Positions 24,325 to 35,774 of a DNA stretch of 64,000 nt are shown here, one piece after another. Under the pieces are notes generated by a model. That model saw nothing but the letters and a program-made list of their open reading frames with translations. It was not told the origin of the DNA and searched no databases. The first letter of the stretch is position 1. Each line of letters starts with the position of its first letter. Both the position numbers and the translations under genes were made by a program. The stretch comes from Hymenopellis radicata (lineage: Eukaryota; Basidiomycota; Agaricomycetes; Agaricales; Physalacriaceae), in contig JADNRX010000289.1 of NCBI GenBank assembly GCA_015501595.1, forward strand, positions 1 to 64,000, written 5' to 3'.

Positions 24325-25930
24325 ATGTCTATCGAGTCAGCTCCGAACTTCTTCTTATCTCGTCTTGGTGATGAACTCGTTCTGCACCATGGCCAGCCCA
24401 CGCCAGTCAACCCTGTCATCCCAAAGAAACGCGTCCTTGTTGTGGGCGGTGGCGTCACTGGGTTTACTGTAGGCTGATACGACTGCGACGCGCCTTTCTC
24501 GTTAAACTGATCTCGTGTACAGACGGCATGGGCACTGCTTGACACAGGCTACGATGTAACCATCATCGCCGAACGCTGGGCAGATCCTAAAAACAGAATC
24601 ACGTCTCAGATCGCGGGTGCATTGTACGTATAGCTTTGACATTTCAAAGCTTACCGCTTACCGCTTTTCAGATGGGAATGGCCTCCCGCCGTGTGCGGAA
24701 AGCATACTGATGTTGTTTCGCTGCACAACTCAAAGCGATGGTGCATGACGTCCTATCGCATTTTCGACAAGCTACAAGCGACGATGCCTTCCGACGACTA
24801 CTTTGAGCATGGCGTGCGCATGCGGATGGCCAACTTTTTCTTCGACCAAGTCCTCGAGGACATGCCGGATCGCGGGCAGCTTGACAAATACGAGGAGATC
24901 GTTTCACAGTCTGAGGTGGGCTCCCGTGTGTTTCTCGTCTTGGATTACCGGTCTGATCAACGCCACACATAGATACGCGGTGTCCGACGCGACGCAAGTA
25001 TCATCAACGAGCATGCAGTAAATCACACGTCTGGTGTCATCGACGCCTACCAGCACCTGGCACCAGTCATTGACACGGACGCATATATGAATTGGCTTCG
25101 CTTTGTATTGGTCTGTAAGGGTGCGAACTTGGCCACACGGAGAATCAGTGGCGATCTTCTCGACCAGGAGGACCAGCTTCTACATGAATACGGGGCAGAC
25201 GTCATCGTTAATGCCACGGGTCTTGCTGGCCTCGAGCTTGCAGGGGACCAATCGGTGTATCCCCTGCGTGGCGCATTGATACGAGTGGTCAACGACGGAA
25301 CGAGATTTCCCAAGGTCACCGAGGCCCTGGCTGTCACCCACGATGATACGCGCGGGGAAGACGAGGACATCGTGTTCATTGTTCCAAGGAACGACAATAC
25401 TCTCATCCTGGGTGGTGAGTCGTTCGATCCTCTCTATTTCGGGAAGGATCGCTGATTCGTTCCAGGACTTGCGCAGCCCAATGAATACGAGCTTGACCTT
25501 ACGTTGGACAGTCCTGAAGTAGTGCGCATGAGACAGCGCTGTAACAACTTTGTCCCGGGTTTGGAACACGCGGCGTACGATCCAGAGGCACCGCTCGTGC
25601 AAGGTCTACGGCCCTTTAGAGGCTCAAACGTCCGAGTGGAACGAGAGCTCCGCCGGAAGGCGGACGGTTCTGTGAGCCGTATCGTGCACTCTTATGGCCA
25701 GGGCGGTGCCGGATTCTCGCTCTCCTTTGGATGTGCAAACGACGTGCGTGCTCTCCAATCAAGTTACCGGGCTCAGTGGGCTGACCCGCGCTTCTATTTA
25801 GGTGCTTGAGTTGATCGAAGAACTCGAGCATGGCATTCTTCCGTCACAGATGTCCATGACCTCTCGGGTAAACGCATACCGACGGAAAGAGGAGGAGGAG
25901 GAGGATATGTTTGCGTATGCCAGTCTATGA
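24325..25930 (+). CDS. D-amino-acid oxidase
   Basis: This FAD flavoenzyme oxidises D-amino acids to 2-oxo acids, NH3 and H2O2. Exon 1 (ATG 24,325) carries the dinucleotide-binding motif VLVVGGGVTGFT, joined over an intron at about 24,470-24,521 to TAWALLDTGYDVTII. Then follow ITSQIAGALWEWPP, the conserved VNATGLAGLEL, VYPLRGALIRV, TLILGG joined to LAQPNEYELDL, the substrate-binding arginine region VQGLRPFRGSNVRVE, and the C-terminal FAD motif HSYGQGGAGFSLSFGCA. The stop is TGA 25,928-25,930. About five short introns fit. The tail reads FAYASL, which is not a standard peroxisomal C-terminal signal, so location is unclear. It is complete and apparently functional. It lies 1.3 kb downstream of HOG1, same strand, with no sign of co-regulation. 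Confidence 0.92.
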
Positions 25931-27240
25931 GCCTGAGACGGAGCAAGAGTAAATTAACTTATTGACTTATTTATCGGCACACATGGTGTCCATGCAGGCT
26001 CTGCTATCAATTTAATATCTTTTAATCGATCCCATGGAAGCCAGCCCTCGCCGGAACTTGGACAGCGACGCGTCTGTAGGTCAGGTGCGACGCTATCTGG
26101 GCATCGGATCGAGGACGATATGTGTTGCCTGAACAGGACCATAGTGAAAGGAAGGTTTGTATAACATGGCGCGCGATCGCGTGGAAAGATGACCGCCGAG
26201 GATAACCCTCCAGGAAGGGAGCCGTTAGGTCGAAACTCCGAAACTCGACCAGTTGTAGTACGCGATACATACACAACAAGACTATGTATCAAATTTACAC
26301 GGGTTAGTGTGTGACTTATGTCGAGTAGCAAACCATTCCAAATTCGGACTTGGAATGATATGCCACACCGCACACTACGACTTTCTGAAAGTTGTTCTAG
26401 CTGTGAATCCTTGTATTACTACAAAGACAAACCGTCAATGCTTGCTCTTCATATCGACACACGAAATCGACGCCTCAAACCTACAAAAGGTCCGCATATA
26501 ACTTCGACACAAGACTGATCATGAAGCAGCCACCGGACTGACCATGAGACTCGTATGATGTCGCAGGGTTTCCTAGAGCCTGAGGGAGAGTGTGATGAAC
26601 GTATATGGTATAAGCGTAACCTAGCAGGTCGTTGTCGTGAGTACCAAGATATGACACAGTCATCTACGCGCGGTGAACAGGAGATCGTCTCGAATGAGTT
26701 TGAGTACAAAAGAGAACGCGCGCGCAGAAGTGTGTGTAGTCATGTAGATCCAGAAGCAACTCGAGGCGGAGGTGGGAATGAAATTCAAAGAGTTTTCCGG
26801 AGCTTGTGAAAGTTTGACGTTGGTATGGTGGTGAGTTAAGATTTTGTGCCTCCACAAGACTTAGCCCACACAGCTGAAGTGGCAGCCAGATCCATCAGAA
26901 GGAAGGAAAAGGAATTCAAAGCGCTTGAAAGGTTCAAGTCTTTTTGGGCCGCTGGCTGGGAAAGTCTTCAGCTACTGTCACGACTCACGGAGCGTAAGAT
27001 GGTAGAGCTACTGTAACTTAAGAGGGCAGAGTGCCTAAGGGCCATTTGGTTCGTACGTGACCACGTGTGTCGGTGATCGGCCCGCTAATGTCTGTCGACT
27101 CTCACATCCATCTTGAACTTGAATCAGAACTTGAAGGTCTCGCTTTTCTCTGTATGTGGACATACTAGTCTTTATTTCTACACGTTCATGACACTATTCT
27201 TAAGGCATTGTAACGTGATTGTGTCGGGCAATTCAGACTT
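25931..27240. other. Intergenic region (1.3 kb) without a recognised gene
   Basis: No coding exon is recognised on either strand. It is AT-balanced and contains only short unrelated open frames. Confidence 0.35.
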
Positions 27241-28513
27241 ATGGAGCACCTTCCCCCTGAAATCCTGGAGCAAATCTTCTTAGAATATGTTGCTGGTCAT
27301 CGCAAAGGCTGGTCAGTCTTCAACACCGTTGCAGGTCCTGGGCTTCTTGCTGCGGTATGCACAAGGTGGCGATCTGTAGCGCTGGGTTATCCAAACCTCT
27401 GGTGTCTCAACATGGATATCAACACCAGAGTAGGGATGGGCTATCCCGACGCCCTCACTCGGCTTCGAACTCTTCTTGAACGATGCGGAGACCATTTACT
27501 CTGCTTCAACCGTTTCTCATTGGTACCCGGATATGTCGAACAAGTACCACAACTTTTTGGTAAAGATCATCGAGCTTTTGATGGAGTGGTCGCCCCAGTG
27601 GGAGGAAGTTCACGTTTTCAACTCAAACACCACTCCGACTTTGTTCTCAGTACCGGGGTACTATCCGCAGCTCAGAAGCATAGAACTGTTCCTCCACCCC
27701 GACGCAGTCTCCTCCGGTGCTACCCATACCTTCGGCTTCATCGAGGGCCCACGTCTCAACGACGTCAAAATATACAACATCAGTTTACTCCGTGTTAATC
27801 TGCCATTCTCGCAGCTACGCTCGTTGGTGCACCATGCTAAATATTATTCCGCATCTTCTGTCCCAACAGCGATTGAAATCCTGGACAGATGCCCCAAACT
27901 GGAGCTCTTCGATTTTGATCCCGAGTGTATTGATGTACACCAACCACCTCCTCCGGAGCGATTGGAACACGGATTAAAATCGCTCCTCACAGCCGACATC
28001 GCATTGTTACAGGTGTTGAAACTGTCAAAACTCCAATCTCTTTCCGTGATGCCGTCACAGCATGGTCCACGAGGCGCTCTTTTCAAGGCTCTTCCTTATA
28101 TCCTCGATTTCGTCCAGGCATCCCGTTGTTGTCTGTCTACTCTTCGTATAGATGACTGCTTGCTCGAAATTGAGGCTCTCGCCGCTATACTGGATCTCAA
28201 CCCGAGTCTAGTGAAATTCTCTATCCACATTTCAATCCGCCATGGGATCGCAACCAGGGCTTGGATTGAGTTCAATATGCGGGAGGCTATCAAGATGTTG
28301 ACACAAGTGACCGAGAGTGCCGAGGGGAATCGCACTCCCACTCTCGTTCCGCACTTGAAGATCATGGAATACTTTGACCATGTAAACACGGAAGCGGCGA
28401 TTGGCTTCATTGACTCTGCCTTTGTCGACGTGCTTCATGTTCGGTACCGCAGCGATGGAGAAGGATTGAAAAGAGTAGATGTGGTTACGGAGTGTGGGCG
28501 CTTGGTCAACTAG
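27241..28513 (+). CDS. F-box protein with leucine-rich tail, apparent frameshift
   Basis: The N-terminus MEHLPPEILEQIFLEYV followed by AAVCTRWRSVALGYPNLW is a standard Agaricomycete F-box, which docks Skp1 in SCF ubiquitin ligases. After about residue 85 the frame changes from 1 to 2 in the interval 27,490-27,530, where no intron can fit. The second frame continues SHWYPDM ... WSPQWEEVHV ... PQLRSIELF, LPFSQLRSL, CPKLELFDF and so on to TAG 28,511-28,513. This is the usual leucine-rich-like tail of the family, about 340 residues. A single missing or extra base separates the two halves. It may be a recent pseudogene or a sequencing error. The substrate is unknown. Confidence 0.75.
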
Positions 28514-28971
28514 ACCAGGATGGTTGGGACGCTTACAGAAACTCAAAGACGATGGTATGATAGTCCGCATCGTGAACAGCTATGAGTATCGCAAAATGGT
28601 TGGTAGTACCCTGAAGCATTTTGACATTATATGAGTTACTTGTATTTACTGAAAGAGGTGCTACAAAATTGTCCTTTCCTTGTTCTGAGGAACTAGTGGC
28701 CCATAACACAATGCGACATCATGGGTCTCCCCTCTGGGTTGTTATGTGATGTTGGATTAAAAACCATGGTGGAAGTGACAGGCAGATTGGGCCAAGCGGG
28801 GTTTACAGCTGTTGTACAGCTGGAAGGGGTAGATTCGCTCAGTGTCTGCCCTCTGCAACAGCCATTTGGTATCACGGCATGCTTTATCGCAGGTAGTGCG
28901 AATAGATCTCAAAGGTGTTGTTATCTGCTGAATAATGAGAAGACATTTCTGAGGATCGGTGGCGCGTACAT

Positions 28972-29238
28972 TCAGCCCGATTCGTCCGTCTTCTCAGCCG
29001 CCACAGTTTGGTCTTGCGGTTCAAGGGTAGCAAGCAGTGTATCCAAATTTCCCAGCAAATTGTCCAGCTTGTCCTCCATACCCTGCGCAACACCGTCCGC
29101 TGTCTCGAGGCGGCTTAGGAGGGCGGCGACGTTGGCCTCATCGGTCTCATCCAGATGATCCTGCGATAGCAACGACGACAAAAGCGCGAGGTCGGCGTCG
29201 AGCGACGAGCCGGTACCATTGGGTTTCTCGTTCGCCAT
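28972..29238 (-). CDS. Small coiled-coil protein (88 residues)
   Basis: A single-exon open frame from ATG 29,238 to TGA 28,972-28,974. The protein is acidic and leucine-rich, with heptad-like spacing (LDADLALLSSLLSQ, VAALLSRLETADG, MEDKLDNLLGNLDTLLATL), so a coiled coil is likely. I do not recognise the family. In-frame upstream Mets at 29,280 and 29,301 would overlap the THOC1 start, so the nearer Met was chosen. It is transcribed divergently from the THO subunit gene with only 44 bp between the two starts, suggesting a shared promoter. Confidence 0.6.
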   Translation of the reverse strand: MANEKPNGTGSSLDADLALLSSLLSQDHLDETDEANVAALLSRLETADGVAQGMEDKLDNLLGNLDTLLATLEPQDQTVAAEKTDESG

Positions 29239-29282
29239 GATGATGGTGGTAAGAGGATAGGCGGTCTCGGCATTTGCCATGC
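29239..29282. promoter_or_regulatory. Compact divergent promoter / shared 5' UTR
   Basis: Only 44 bp separate the ATG of the small coiled-coil gene (29,238, minus) from the first in-frame ATG of the THO subunit gene (29,283, plus). The two 5' UTRs must overlap or the promoter must lie inside one gene. No TATA box is seen. Confidence 0.5.
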
Positions 29283-31473
29283 ATGGGTTCCCTCCGACCA
29301 CTACTTGCCTCTCTTTTCGACTCCCTGCCGCCGCTGCCCGTAGCCGAGGCTGATATCAAAAAGCATGTCGAGAACGCGCTAGAAGAGGCGAAAAAGGTGA
29401 AATTGCCGGTGGAAGTCAAGAAAAGTCAATGGGAGAACCTGCTGAGGGCTGAAGTGTTCAAATTGGCGGTATGCTCTGTGTTCCTGTCAGTGTGAATGGG
29501 ATAATTGAACTCGACATAGAAAACTGAAGGGCAGGCGCTCAAGGACGAGCATACAACCTACTACGATGATCTACAAACGCGGCTGGATGTTGCGCTTGAA
29601 TTCACCACCCTTGGTTCGGTGTTCAATTCATTATATACCGCGTCTGTTAACTGTTGTATAGATGCCTGTGAACAGTCGTTCATCTTCTTACTACTTCAGG
29701 ATCTACTCGACACCCAAACCATTGCATCTTGCTCCCACATCTTCTCCTGGCTTGAATTGCGTGCGCCACGATTAACAGCTGGGATGGTTCCTCAGAAGGG
29801 AAAGGCTCTCGTGCTTCTGCGCGCGCTCAATGATCTCCTCCGCCGTCTCTCCAAAATGGGCTCGAATGCCATGTTCTGCGGACGCATTCTCACATTTCTC
29901 AGCGGCGTGTTCGCTCTTGGCGAACGGAGTGGTGTTAATCTACGCGGAGAGTATGGTCCAATGTGGGAGGGCGTACAGACCGCTTTCAGAAAGGCAGAAA
30001 AGCTGCCCGAGGAGGATAAGACAAAGGACGCTGCACAGACGAAAGAAGAGGACGAGAACAAGATGGACGTCGACGAAAAGCCGGCAGCACAGGAGAAGCC
30101 TGAAGACGATTTCTACAACGTCTTCTGGTCCCTGCAGCTCCCCTTCTCCAGACCGCCTTTGTTCGCGAATCCTGGAACGTTCTCTTCATTCCAAGAGGCG
30201 GTCAACAGGGTTCTCCCCGTCATTAAGGAGCACACGACCAAGGAGCGCATCATGATGGGCAGTCGCACAGGTCCTAATAGTCTCAAACGGAAGCGCGAAC
30301 AATCCGAGGGTGAGGAACCCATCGCTGTCGGAGAGTACTTCTTTGCCAAATTCCTCACCAGTCCTGATTTGCTCGACCTGGAGCTCAAGGATACTCATTT
30401 CCGCCGCCAATTCCTCTTGCAGCTCGTAATCCTTCTGAATCACCTCCTCACATTCACCAAGGCTGCCAAAGACGCGTGGCAAACCCCGAAGAACCGTTCT
30501 CTGAGCATGGAGTTCACGCTCGAGCCGGCGGAGGCGCAGTGGGTGCAGGAGACGATAAGCAAGGCCATGGACGAGCTCAAACAGACTGCACCGAATGGAC
30601 GCGTGTTCGCGGATACTGTGAGTGTGATACTTGAACGGGAGAAAAATTGGATCAAATGGAAGAACGACACTTGCACGCCTGCCTTTGATAAGGTGCCTTG
30701 GTCGACTGAGGTCGACGGGAAGAAAATGGGTATGCAGGAGGCGACGAAAGATTTGCGAGAGCAGATGCGCGAGCCGCTACCGCCGTGGAAACACGCCTAT
30801 GGGAGCGAAAATCTCACCAATGTATGGGAAATGGGATACCGTGATTTGGGCGATTTGGAAAGTTTCTCGTGAGTCGATTTCCCTCTTGTAGACCTTGTTC
30901 TGACTTTTTTCAAGAGGGCCGGATGACGTTAAGACATACTGGAAGCTCATCCAAAGGGACAATGCCATGATAGAGGCCCGGAAGAAGCAGCTGACGCGGG
31001 CGGCAGAGCAACGCGCCAAAGCACTGGCTGACAAGGTGGCGAAGGAGAAAGCGGCCAAGGCCCTCCCAGAGAAACCGGCCACGGAGAAGGAGGAAGCCGA
31101 CAAGGACAAAGACAAACCAGCCGACCAGGACGTGAAGATGGCTCCTCCCGATGCCAAACCAGATGTAGCAGCAGATGCACCCCCGCCACCGCCGCTACCC
31201 GTTATACCGAAAGTGGTGTTCTCGGCCGATGTGCAGATTCAGCGCGGCGAAGAGTCGAAGCAGCGGTTCTCGTGGCTGGCGCTGCGCGCGGTGCGCGATC
31301 AGCATCTTGCGCTGTTCAGCAAGATTGGGACGGGGGATGTGGAGCTGTTGATCAAGGGCATTGAGGCGCCGCAGAAGGAGAGTGGGTCGGCGAGTCCGGT
31401 GGTTAAGATGGAGGGCGAGGTGAAGGAGAAGGAAAAGGAGAAGGTGGAGGAGGATACTAAGATGGAGGTGTAA
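29283..31473 (+). CDS. THOC1: THO complex subunit 1 (Hpr1/THOC1 homologue)
   Basis: This nuclear protein belongs to the THO/TREX complex that couples transcription elongation to mRNP assembly and export. Start ATG 29,283 gives MGSLRPLLASLFDSLPPL. Introns at about 29,469-29,520 and 29,615-29,660 join LLRAEVFKLA, KTEGQALKDEH, LDVALEFTTL and DACEQSFIFLLLQDLL. The core motif EYFFAKFLTSPDLLDLELKD then FRRQFLLQLVILLNHLL is characteristic of the Tho1 family. A third intron near 30,870-30,916 leads to a lysine/alanine-rich charged region and an acidic, proline-rich tail (KVEEDTKMEV), with the stop at 31,471-31,473. The first two thirds are the conserved part and the tail is low complexity. It appears intact. 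Confidence 0.88.
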
Positions 31474-31850
31474 TTTTATTAGTGTGTACTACTCGAGACG
31501 TGGCAACTTGGGTGTGGTACCAAGTTAGTCGACCTTGAATGACTTTTACAGGACCTTTCTATTGACGATGGACCTAGGTCAGGTCTTTCACAAACTTAAG
31601 TTTGTGTTTCTACAAAATGGTAGGACGACTTCACAAATGTCATGCCCTTTCTGAAAACTATACCTTTCGAATATGTATTGGTTTACCCCATCATCATATT
31701 GGCCATGTCTTGGCATGTACCGCTTTTGCCCACTACCAGCTACGATGGATATCGCAGTCGTCCCGTTCCAACACAATGATCCCTAAGTTTGTGACTGCTG
31801 GTTGTCGGCTGTATCCCCTCTCATCAATCGAAACTTGCACACTAATTACA
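31474..31850. other. Intergenic region, THOC1 to tRNA-His
   Basis: No gene is recognised. It holds the THOC1 3' UTR and the upstream flank of the tRNA. Confidence 0.35.
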
Positions 31851-31932
31851 GTCGGTATCGATTAGGGGTTAAATCACCTCGTTGTGGCGTAGTTTCTCCG
31901 AGGAGCCACTGGTTCGATTCCAGTTACCGACA
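31851..31932 (+). tRNA. tRNA-His (anticodon GTG) with a 10-nt intron
   Basis: A full cloverleaf can be drawn. The acceptor arm GTCGGTA (31,851-31,857) pairs perfectly with TACCGAC (31,925-31,931), with A as discriminator. The D arm is GATT/AATC. The anticodon stem CCTCG (31,877-31,881) pairs with CGAGG (31,899-31,903). The T arm ACTGG-TTCGATT-CCAGT includes the B box GGTTCGATTCC. The anticodon loop is TTGTGG followed by about 10 extra bases (31,88x-31,897) at the usual intron site after position 37, so the anticodon is GTG (31,884-31,886). Mature length is 72. The discriminator A is normal for eukaryotic tRNA-His. Confidence 0.88.
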
Positions 31933-31950
31933 GTACTGTTTGCAAATTGC

Positions 31951-31955
31951 TTTTT
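31951..31955 (+). terminator. RNA polymerase III terminator of tRNA-His
   Basis: A TTTTT run lies 19 nt downstream of the tRNA 3' end on the coding strand, the standard Pol III stop signal. Confidence 0.7.
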
Positions 31956-32576
31956 ACTGATTCACATCTATGCTTTTGGCCAGGTTCCTGGTTCGCCTAG
32001 GCCCTAGTAGCTGGCTGCTGAGAGCTCGTAACTCGTTACCAACCCATCGCCCACCGAGCCCGGCCCAACGCGCCCCCCTGTTAATAACCTTTATCAACCG
32101 GTTGAAATAATATTTCTGGATTCTCATTTTTCGAATACCCAATACAGTGCAGTACTTACTCTTGTTCTACCAACGAAGTCACAAAGTCTTCTACTTCGCA
32201 GCGACGGGCTCAACGAGTAGGTGACGCGTATACGACTCCAGCTCTCTCAATGTCTTGCATTTGTGAATGAGAGAGAGTAAGAACGAATGATTGGAGCTGA
32301 GCCGACATAGCGCAAACATGTAAAGTACAAAACTGAATCTTAAAACAAGGACAGTTCGTTCATCTGACCTTGTTCAGGTGCTTACCTTTCTATTTGTCCC
32401 ACTCTACACGGCTGAAACTCGAAGAGGACGAAACGTACACTGAGGCGTCTCGGGCCTTGAAGTTTTGATACCCATTATTGAACAAGGCGTGTTACCACCG
32501 TCCGAGTAGAGAGTTAAGAGCTCATCGAACAGTGCAATCTCGTCATACTGAAGACTGGAGAAAAGGAAAATTAATT
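31956..32576. other. Intergenic region without a recognised gene
   Basis: No coding or RNA gene is recognised between the tRNA terminator and the 3' end of the paraoxonase-like gene. Confidence 0.35.
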
Positions 32577-34080
32577 TCATGAAGCAGTAAGCTCTGTGCT
32601 TTTCGGTAGGTCACAAACAGTAAGCCAATGAGAACCCAGTCCTGCAATGAATAGTGCTCAGACGAGTTGACAGGAACGGGTATACTCAGGTCTTACCGTG
32701 CAGGAACAGGCGTTCGCGACGACTGTCATAGGCGACGGTCGTTATGAACGACAGTAGCTGACCATCGTCTTGAAGCACCTGAAAGGATTAAGTTCACTCC
32801 ACTCGAAAATCGACTGCTGTATTAATCACCTTCTCCACATTGTATTTCTTCCCGTAGAATGAGTCAGGCCCAGTATTTATACCCAGTTTCCAAGAAACGT
32901 GAGGACAAGGATGCGACATGTTCCTCATTGTGTTTCCTGCTTCTGCCGCTTTGGGGATTCCTACGAACAGCGTCAATAATGCGCTACAACATGCATCGAT
33001 CGAAGGTGCTACCAGCGGCCCAAACGAATCCGTCCTCGTCGATCGTCAAATTGTCGTTCAAAGTGTCTATCAGTCATTAATCACCACGGTACGACGAATT
33101 AAAGGCTTCATACCTGTTGGTATAATGTCTACGATGCTGAGAGTATTGTCGGCTTGCCGCTCCATGACTTTAACGCCGCCTGCCAAGGCACACCCAACAT
33201 AGATAGTCCCATTCGGTGCTTGTGTTATTCCATTGGGGTTAAGCAGGTTCCCGATGGCTATCTTACAACCATCATCGACGTGACAATACCCAACACTGGA
33301 CGTAGGGCGAATCATCTGTCCAATGTCGGCCAACTAGAGAAGTTCTCTGATTCATTATCCATCCGCATGAATAAATTGACATACGAGCGTTCCGGCCTTC
33401 AGAGTAGCCTTGCCGTCATTCGTAAAATAGAAGGACTTGCCATCAGACGCCCCCACCAGGTCATTCGGTGTTTGGATAACGGGTCCTTCGATCGTGTGAA
33501 GATGAGCCGCGACGGTGCTGCCGACGACGGTTTTAAAGATCTCCACACAAGAGTCGTATCCAACGACACCGACATCCTGATCTATGGGCACTCTATGATG
33601 AATGAGGTAGATGAAGGCTTCGTTCTCGTCGAATTCCGAAGGGACAACATCCATTCCATGGAAGGAGATCGTGCGGGAGGTGTCAAAGTGCGGTAAAGCG
33701 ATATGTTTGACGGAGGGGATGTTCTCGGGGTCGTATATGGCCAGGTAGTTGGAGCCTTCCACGGGTATTGTAAAGTCCTTCAAGGGATTCATCCAGCGGA
33801 ACCTCTGGTCTATGGTACCACACGCCATGTATAGGAGACCTGTGTCTTGGTGTACTACAACCTCTGTGACGGGATAGATAGGCTTTAATACAACATGACA
33901 AATGTAGTACTGACTTTCGCATCCTGTAACCTCTGGTAACGTGAGACAGCGCTCTGGCCGGTTCTCTGTCTCCACAACACGAAAGAATCCTAGAGTCTCG
34001 ACTATAGGTGCAATCTGAAATTGGAAGAAGATCGCCAGTAATGCGACGGAGAGGATAGATGCAACCAGTATGTCGGGCAT
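32577..34080 (-). CDS. Paraoxonase/arylesterase-like beta-propeller protein
   Basis: This is a six-bladed calcium-dependent propeller of the serum paraoxonase/SMP-30 type; the natural substrate is unknown (lactone or ester hydrolysis in the family). ATG 34,080 gives MPDILVASILSVALLAIFFQF, a signal anchor or signal peptide. Conserved parts are FHGMDVVPSEFDE, EGPVIQTPNDLVGASDGKSF followed by YFTNDG, LLNPNGITQAPNGTIYVG, then over introns DTLNDNLTIDEDGFVWAAG, IPKAAEAG and NTGPDSFYGKKY, and SRRERLFLHG. The last exon ends LPKSTELTAS with the stop at 32,577-32,579. The propeller signatures with N-D/D-G calcium ligands are present. Six or so short introns all keep frame. Probably secreted or membrane-anchored. 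Confidence 0.85.
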
Positions 34081-35774
34081 GTTGATGGTAATAGACAAGA
34101 TCGACTGTCTGAAAGAGAGCCCGGTAATGGACGATATGACTTGCAACGGCTGAGTATCACGAGGGCCATTCATAACCAATGACGATCCAGGAACACTTCC
34201 GTTTGATGTCTCTAACGCGATACGTGAGAGCTGCACACTAAACCAGAGAAAGCAGGCGCGCTTTTACCGTGCTTGCTCGGGGTCATAACACGATGACTTT
34301 GAGGGCTTGTAGCGTCGGACGGAGTATGACTGGAAACTGATGAACGCCTAGACCGCTGCTAGTGGGATATCCCGCGTTCCTCTTTCTCTGTCGATCCAGG
34401 AGTTGGGACCTCTTGGAATCTCCAGAGAATTCGCTTAGTGGACGTGTTATTTAAAACTGTGAAATAGCGGATAGAGGGTGGACGGGCGCAGAGGACGGAA
34501 GCGAACGTACTGACAAGCCACTGGACGGTAGCGGCGTTGCCCGGACCCGTACGTGGCACCAAGATCCTTTGCTCTTCGAGCCTGAGATCGAAATTCGAGT
34601 CGGAAGCGTATTGTTGGGAGAAAAGGCAGGCGTGGTGGTGTTTAAAGATTGTTGACAAGCTCTACAATAAGATACTGAGTGAGAAGAAGCTTCGATTTTA
34701 ATCGTAGATCTCGACGCACATTCAAACTCCATAAATATTCTGCGCGTCCCAGCTCCTACGGTGTCCTATCGGTATGGTCACTCTAGCAATCAGTTTAAGG
34801 GATCATCATTACGGCGCGTTACTGACGAAGCTGAGATGAGGGCGGAACTGAGAAAGCTGGCGGAGAACCAACTTTTATCCCGGGGACGCCTTCGTTAAAA
34901 AAGCTAGTTTGACTTGGCCACGTAGTCAGGTTTCCGCCTGAGTCGGGATCAAGCCCCAGCACGTAGTGGGAAGGGATGAATCGCTGAATAAAGACTATTG
35001 GATTCTAAATCGACACCAAGAGTTGTATGAACTGCCGGCTCTGCTCGACCCAAACAGAAGAGGAAAGCGCGAATAAAGAATTCAGAGCACTAAGACATCC
35101 AAGTCGCTTTAGGCACTGCTTTGGCACAGACCGACCGTGGATACTGGGCCAGCTGCAATTTGACTTGAGTGCACTGAAGAAGCAGAGAATTTTTTGATGG
35201 AGCCTTATGTAGGCACCACGTGGACGCCGGTCTTTGCCGGGACGAGCTTTCCCGGCTGTCTCCCAGCAGCTCAGGCCGCCACACCGTACTTGTAAATTCG
35301 TTCTGAGCACCAAGAAATCTGGACCGCTCCTTATCTGGTGTCCCTGTCGTCTTCTTCGATCTCAACGTGTCGGTTGGGTGGTTTCACAGTGTGCGCCGCG
35401 GCCACGGTTTTCTTTACGCTACCGCCTAAGCCGCGAGTTATCTTTTAGACTGTTGGCCTGCATTTCGCTTTGTACCACCGGCATTAAACTTGGATAGGTG
35501 GTGTAGCATGCTGGGCATTGCTCCTTCTGATACTCAGATTAGATCCAGGTTGGAGCCAAACAGTCGCGGTCCTTCGAAAGCCACAGGAATGGAGGATTGA
35601 AAGACACCCATCAAGACGCTTCGATAAGAGAAGTTATCATAAATCTCCGCCGTCATCTCGATTCGCAAGACGGTGCACTGGCCCAGACGGCGGATGAACT
35701 TTCTCGAATGACTCCGCGGCACTGCTAAAAAAATCCTTGTATTTTATCTTCTGCATTCTACCTATGTTGCTTAC
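34081..35774. other. Intergenic region (1.7 kb) without a recognised gene
   Basis: No family-like exon is seen on either strand. The first few hundred bases should hold the promoter of the paraoxonase-like gene, and the far end is the 3' flank of the amidase. I see no repeat or element boundary. Confidence 0.35.

Noticed and set aside
29792..31189. Several minus-strand open frames across THOC1
   Set aside because: They mirror the charged, low-complexity plus-strand coding sequence and show no motifs of their own.
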